From positions 1 to 10,218 of the forward strand of contig DDPM01000170.1 of assembly GCA_002342165.1 (NCBI GenBank): a stretch of 10,218 nt of DNA, written 5' to 3'. The notes below the pieces were generated by a model. The model searched no databases. It had not been told where the DNA came from and saw only the letters and a program-made list of their open reading frames with translations. This document shows, in pieces, positions 7,048 through 10,218 of this stretch. Source of the stretch: Hylemonella sp. UBA2468 (GTDB lineage: Bacteria; Pseudomonadota; Gammaproteobacteria; Burkholderiales; Burkholderiaceae_C). The position numbers and the translations under genes are program-made. How positions within the stretch are numbered: the stretch's first letter is position 1; every line of letters begins with the position of its first letter.

Positions 7048-7677
7048 TTATTTTTGGCCGATGCGCGATTCGGTGCCGTTGATCAAACGGCTGATGTTGG
7101 CCCGATGCCGGGCAATCAGCAGCATCGACATCACGCATAGGGCCGTGAAAACGGGCATGTCGGCCCGCCACGCGATGCCGTCGCCCAGCAGGTAATAAAT
7201 GGGCGCGAACAAGGCTGCCACCAGAGCGGCCAGCGACGAATACCTCAAGAAGAAGGCCACGATGAGCCACGTGGCCAAAGTGGCCAAGCCCAACACACCA
7301 TCCAACCCCAACAAAACGCCGAGCGCAGTGGCCACACCCTTACCGCCGTGAAAGCGGAAATACAACGGAAACAAATGCCCCAAAAAAGCGCCCAAGGCCA
7401 CCAGCGCTAAGGCTTCAGACTCCAAGCCCCAAGGTGCGCCATACATTCGGATGAGCACCAAGGGCACGCCACCCTTGGCCGCGTCTAACAACAAAGTGGT
7501 AATGGCCGCAGCTTTTGAGCCCGAGCGCAGCACGTTGGTAGCACCCGGGTTTTTGCTGCCGTAAGTGCGTGGGTCGTTCAGGCCCATGACCTTGCTTACC
7601 AACACGGCAAAAGACACAGAGCCCAAGGCATAAGCCATCACGCCTGCAAGCAGGGCCCAAAACCATGTGGCATCCAT
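7048..7677 (-). CDS. plsY: Glycerol-3-phosphate acyltransferase (acyl-phosphate dependent)
   Basis: This 209-residue inner-membrane enzyme acylates glycerol-3-phosphate with acyl-phosphate (supplied by PlsX) to make lysophosphatidic acid, the first step of phospholipid synthesis. It is of the usual PlsY length with several hydrophobic segments. Motif 1 is [15 protein letters not shown] (residues 35-49), motif 2 is [17 protein letters not shown] (100-116, with GGKG at 111-114), and motif 3 is RYSSL at 145-149. The ATG at 7677 has AAAGGTG at 7693-7687, 9 nt upstream. The stop codon is 1 bp from the convergent Bug gene, so no terminator fits between them. It is divergent from the second hydrolase with a 38-bp gap. 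Confidence 0.96.
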   Translation of the reverse strand: MDATWFWALLAGVMAYALGSVSFAVLVSKVMGLNDPRTYGSKNPGATNVLRSGSKAAAITTLLLDAAKGGVPLVLIRMYGAPWGLESEALALVALGAFLGHLFPLYFRFHGGKGVATALGVLLGLDGVLGLATLATWLIVAFFLRYSSLAALVAALFAPIYYLLGDGIAWRADMPVFTALCVMSMLLIARHRANISRLINGTESRIGQK

Positions 7678-7686
7678 CACGTGTAG

Positions 7687-7693
7687 CACCTTT
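7687..7693 (-). promoter_or_regulatory. Ribosome binding site of plsY
   Basis: Read on the minus strand, AAAGGTG lies 9 nt before the ATG at 7677 and supports that start. It falls in the 38-bp gap shared with the divergent hydrolase gene. Confidence 0.7.
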
Positions 7694-7703
7694 CGTGTGT
7701 ATT

Positions 7704-7709
7704 TATCAT
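7704..7709 (+). promoter_or_regulatory. Candidate -10 element for the downstream hydrolase
   Basis: TATCAT matches the sigma-70 -10 consensus at five of six positions and ends 6 nt before the A of the ATG at 7716. A transcript starting at the usual distance would begin at or next to the start codon. No Shine-Dalgarno lies between. The matching -35 region (near 7681-7687) is poor, so the call is weak. Confidence 0.3.
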
Positions 7710-7715
7710 GCCTGA

Positions 7716-8660
7716 ATGTACCAAGTCCAAAACAAGCCCCTAAGCGAGTTCGTACCGGTTCGCGGCGTGCTCTATCACGTGTTGCGCTGGAGCCCATCTA
7801 CCAGGGCGCTACCCCACAGAGAACCGCAGCCCCCGCTGGTGCTCATGCACGGCTGGATGGATGTGGGGGCATCGTTTCAATTCATGGTGGACGCTTTAAG
7901 TTTGGCTTTTCTGCAAGGCCGTACCCTCATTGCGCCCAGCTGGAGGGGCTTTGGCCTGAGCGAATCGGCGCAAGAGCATTTTTGGTTTCCCGACTATTTG
8001 GCCGATTTGGAGGTGTTGCTGGACCACTATGCCCCAGACACTGCGGTGGATTTGCTCGGCCACAGCATGGGTGGCAATGTGGTGATGATGTACGCCGGCA
8101 TCCGGCCAGAACGCATCCGCAAGCTCATCAATCTAGAAGGCTTTGGCATGCCCGCCAACACGCCCGAGCAGGCACCGCAGAGATATGCGCAATGGCTTCA
8201 CGAGCTGCAACGCGTGCGCCAAGGGGAGATGGCTTTAAAAGCCTACGACAACGTCCAGGGCGTGGCGCGCCGACTCATGAAAACCAACCCCAGACTGCCC
8301 GAAGACAGGGCCCATTGGCTGGCACACCAGTGGGCTCGCCCCATAGCAGCAGGGCCGCAGACCGGCCAATGGGAAATTTTGGGCTCTGCCGCGCATAAGG
8401 TCGTCAGCGCACAGTTGTATCGGGTGGAGGAGGTGCTGGAAATATGGAAGTGCATTACAGCCCCGGTTTTGATGGTGCAAGCCGGCGAAAACGAAATGAC
8501 TACTTGGTGGAAAGACCGCTACACGCAGGCCGAATTTGATCAGCGCATTCAGGTGGTCCCCCAGGTTCAGCACGCCAAAATTGAACCGGCAGGGCACATG
8601 CTGCACCACGACCAACCCCAGCAACTGGCGACCCTGATCGAAAACTTTTTGCTCGCGTGA
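7716..8660 (+). CDS. Alpha/beta hydrolase of unknown substrate
   Basis: This 314-residue cytoplasmic protein of the alpha/beta-hydrolase-1 fold has no signal peptide. The oxyanion-hole motif LMHGW is at 43-47, followed by a [10 protein letters not shown] segment (75-84). The nucleophile elbow GHSMGG is at 115-120, with Ser117. The catalytic His is probably H294 in [11 protein letters not shown]. The acid residue is not obvious: after strand 7 one sees QAGENEMT, where Glu258 or Glu260 could serve in place of the common Asp. The cap region (about 142-235) is helical and rich in Trp and Arg. Esterase, epoxide-hydrolase-like or haloalkane-type activities are all possible and I do not assign one. 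No Shine-Dalgarno precedes the ATG at 7716. prfB follows 34 bp downstream on the same strand. Confidence 0.88.
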   Translation: MYQVQNKPLSEFVPVRGVLYHVLRWSPSTRALPHREPQPPLVLMHGWMDVGASFQFMVDALSLAFLQGRTLIAPSWRGFGLSESAQEHFWFPDYLADLEVLLDHYAPDTAVDLLGHSMGGNVVMMYAGIRPERIRKLINLEGFGMPANTPEQAPQRYAQWLHELQRVRQGEMALKAYDNVQGVARRLMKTNPRLPEDRAHWLAHQWARPIAAGPQTGQWEILGSAAHKVVSAQLYRVEEVLEIWKCITAPVLMVQAGENEMTTWWKDRYTQAEFDQRIQVVPQVQHAKIEPAGHMLHHDQPQQLATLIENFLLA

Positions 8661-8694
8661 GAAAATCCGGAGTTATTCAGAGGACTCATACATC

Positions 8695-9799
8695 ATGGAC
8701 GCAGAACGCATCAATACCATTGGAACCCGCCTGGCCGACCTGAGCCAGCGTGCAATTGAGTTGCGGAGGTATCTTTGACTACGATGCCAAAGCCGAACGC
8801 CTGCGAACCGTTAACGCTTCACTAGAAGACCCCTCTGTCTGGAACGACCCCAAACGCGCCCAGGAACTGGGTAAAGAAAAAAAAGCGCTGGACGGCGTGG
8901 TAGTTACCCTCGCCGACCTAGAACGCGACCTGTCAGACAACAGCGAGTTGTTTGAGATGAGCAAAGAAGAGGGTGACGACGACAGCCTCGTCACCATCGA
9001 AGCCGAAACCGCCTCACTTTCTGCCATTGTGGAAGGCTTGGAATTCAGGCGCATGTTCAACAACCCGGCTGACCCCCTGCCCTGCTTTTTGGACATTCAA
9101 GCCGGTGCAGGCGGCACCGAGGCCTGCGACTGGGCCAGCATGCTCCTGCGTCAGTACCTTAAATACGCTGAGCGCAAAGGCTTTACCGCCAATGTGGAAG
9201 ACCTGACCGAGGGCGACACCGCGGGCATCAAGGGCGCCACCATCAAAATTGAAGGCGAATACGCCTTTGGACTGCTGCGCACCGAAACCGGTGTGCACCG
9301 CTTGGTGCGCAAGTCACCGTTTGACTCTTCGGGAGGACGCCACACCAGTTTTGCCAGCGTGTTTGTGTACCCGGAAATTGACGACTCGATTGAAATTGAC
9401 ATCAACCCGTCGGATGTGCGCACGGACACCTTTAGAGCCAGCGGGGCGGGCGGTCAGCACATCAACAAAACCGACTCTGCTGTTCGCTTGACCCACATTC
9501 CCACGGGCATTGTGGTGCAGTGCCAAGATGGCCGCAGCCAGCACAGCAACCGCGATGTGGCTTGGAAGCGCTTGCGCAGCCGTTTGTACGACCATGAAAT
9601 GCGCAAGCGCATGGAAGAGCAACAGAAACTTGAAGACACCAAAACCGATGTGGGTTGGGGGCATCAAATTCGCTCGTATGTGCTGGACAACAGCCGCATC
9701 AAAGATTTGCGTACCAACGTAGAAGTTTCTGCCACCCAAAAAGTGCTGGATGGCGACTTGGATGTGTTTATTGAGGCCTCGCTTAAACAAGGTGTTTAG
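8695..9799 (+). CDS. prfB: Peptide chain release factor 2, expressed by programmed +1 frameshift
   Basis: RF2 ends translation at UGA and UAA codons. The gene is join(8695..8775, 8777..9799). Frame one encodes 27 residues ending RRYL and then meets an in-frame TGA at 8776-8778. A +1 slip at CTT resumes at GAC and gives 367 residues in all, close to the usual RF2 length. The stop-recognition motif SPF is at 207-209 ([11 protein letters not shown]). The peptidyl-hydrolysis GGQ is at 252-254 (SGAGGQHIN), with Ala248 just upstream. The start ATG has AGAGGA at 8679-8684, 10 nt before it. This is not a broken gene: the interruption is the conserved autoregulatory site, at which low RF2 favours shifting. 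The upstream neighbour is a hydrolase gene and the downstream one is pepN. Confidence 0.97.
8764..8779 (+). promoter_or_regulatory. RF2 programmed +1 frameshift site
   Basis: The site reads CGG AGG TAT CTT TGA C. An internal Shine-Dalgarno (CGGAGG, 8764-8769) sits three bases before the slippery CTT, which is followed by the UGA stop in its weak context (C after UGA). The layout and spacing match the classical prfB recoding site, in which the internal SD reads AGGGGG in E. coli. RF2 abundance sets the choice between termination after codon 27 and shifting into the RF2 frame. Confidence 0.97.
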
Positions 9800-9841
9800 G
9801 CAGGCGATGCGCCGAGCTTTTATCGACTGATCTTTATTTAC

Positions 9842-9846
9842 CGGAG
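9842..9846 (+). promoter_or_regulatory. Ribosome binding site of pepN
   Basis: CGGAG lies 7 nt before the ATG at 9854 and supports that start. It sits at the end of a 54-bp gap after prfB that shows no convincing terminator. Confidence 0.75.
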
Positions 9847-9853
9847 TTCCACC

Positions 9854-10218
9854 ATGTACCGTGAAGGCCAAGCCGGCGTGATCCGCCGAGAAGACTACAC
9901 CGCTCCCGCGTTTTGGATCGACACCGTCGATCTGACTTTTGACTTGGACCCCGCCAAAACCCGCGTCCTCAACAAAATGAACATGCGCCGCAACCCCGAT
10001 GTGGCGGTACAGCCCTTGGTGTTGGATGGCGAAGACCTCAACTTGGCTCGTGTGTTGGTCAATGGGAATGGCGCATCGTTCAAGATGGACGGGCAACGCT
10101 TGGTGCTAGAAAACCTGCCCGAAGGCAACTTTGAGCTTGAAATTTTTACCACTTGCGCGCCTGCAAAAAACACCCAACTGATGGGTCTGTATGTCAGCAA
10201 CGACTCGTTTTTTACCCA
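9854..10218 (+). CDS. pepN: Aminopeptidase N (M1 family), N-terminal part (partial)
   Basis: The first 121 codons are present and the gene runs off the right edge. The opening (VIRREDYTAPAFWIDTVDLT, then FDLDP), the PLVLDGEDLNLARVLVNG segment, ENLPEGNFELEIFT and PAKNTQLMGLYVSN match the N-terminal beta-domain of the E. coli-type PepN. That is a cytoplasmic zinc exopeptidase that removes N-terminal residues from peptides. The zinc site (HExxH plus a distal Glu) and the GAMEN motif lie beyond the window. It is co-directional with prfB, 54 bp downstream. Confidence 0.93.
   Translation, partial: MYREGQAGVIRREDYTAPAFWIDTVDLTFDLDPAKTRVLNKMNMRRNPDVAVQPLVLDGEDLNLARVLVNGNGASFKMDGQRLVLENLPEGNFELEIFTTCAPAKNTQLMGLYVSNDSFFT

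Noticed and set aside
7037..7062. Repeated GGCCGAT flanking an A/T-rich stretch at the Bug/plsY junction
   Set aside because: It is a 7-bp repeat inside two convergent coding ends. The T-run lies between the copies rather than after a stem, so it fits neither a terminator nor an attachment site.
8695..8778. prfB as a pseudogene or a short separate 27-codon gene
   Set aside because: The interruption is exactly the conserved RF2 recoding signal, and the downstream frame is intact with SPF and GGQ motifs.
9803..9820. GGCG-ATG-CGCC hairpin followed by a few Ts after prfB as an intrinsic terminator
   Set aside because: The stem is only 4 bp and the T-run is four bases after an intervening GAG, which is too weak to call.
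9314..10096. A 260-codon open frame on the minus strand
   Set aside because: It lies antisense to prfB and pepN, crosses the boundary between them, and its composition mirrors their codon use. The coding strand proteins are clearly recognised.

Overview
The window is a dense stretch of bacterial chromosome. About 96% is coding, the longest gap between genes is 79 bp, and both edges cut genes. It carries twelve protein genes and I found no RNA genes, insertion sequences, CRISPR arrays or phage genes. The gene complement (beta-proteobacterial style ValS, GalU, CysM, MurB, YajQ, PlsY, RF2, PepN), a Bug-family periplasmic receptor and moderately high GC suggest Burkholderiales. A Comamonadaceae member of the Rhodoferax/Limnohabitans sort is likely. 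This placement is inferred from protein character and is not a database result.

Layout. (1) 1-1377, plus strand: the 3' end of valS, then galU 13 bp later. (2) 4328-1415, minus strand: a probable four-gene run murB - YqaA/VTT-type membrane protein - cysM - tusA, covering peptidoglycan precursor synthesis, an uncharacterised membrane protein, cysteine synthesis and a sulfur carrier. It converges on galU. (3) 4362-4847, plus: yajQ, divergent from murB across only 33 bp. (4) 4927-7046, plus: a two-gene cassette of an alpha/beta hydrolase resembling the C-C bond hydrolase of nicotine catabolism, then a secreted Bug solute receptor. This is the part that looks most like accessory, niche-specific content. 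(5) 7677-7048, minus: plsY, ending 1 bp from the receptor gene. (6) 7716-10218, plus: a second alpha/beta hydrolase, prfB (RF2) with an intact programmed +1 frameshift site, and the start of pepN.

Most genes are housekeeping. The best second looks are the hydrolase/Bug cassette with unknown substrate, the RF2 recoding site (known biology, but it breaks naive gene calling), and two very tight divergent gene pairs in which three of four starts lack a Shine-Dalgarno sequence and may be leaderless. I do not see a convincing previously undescribed system here.
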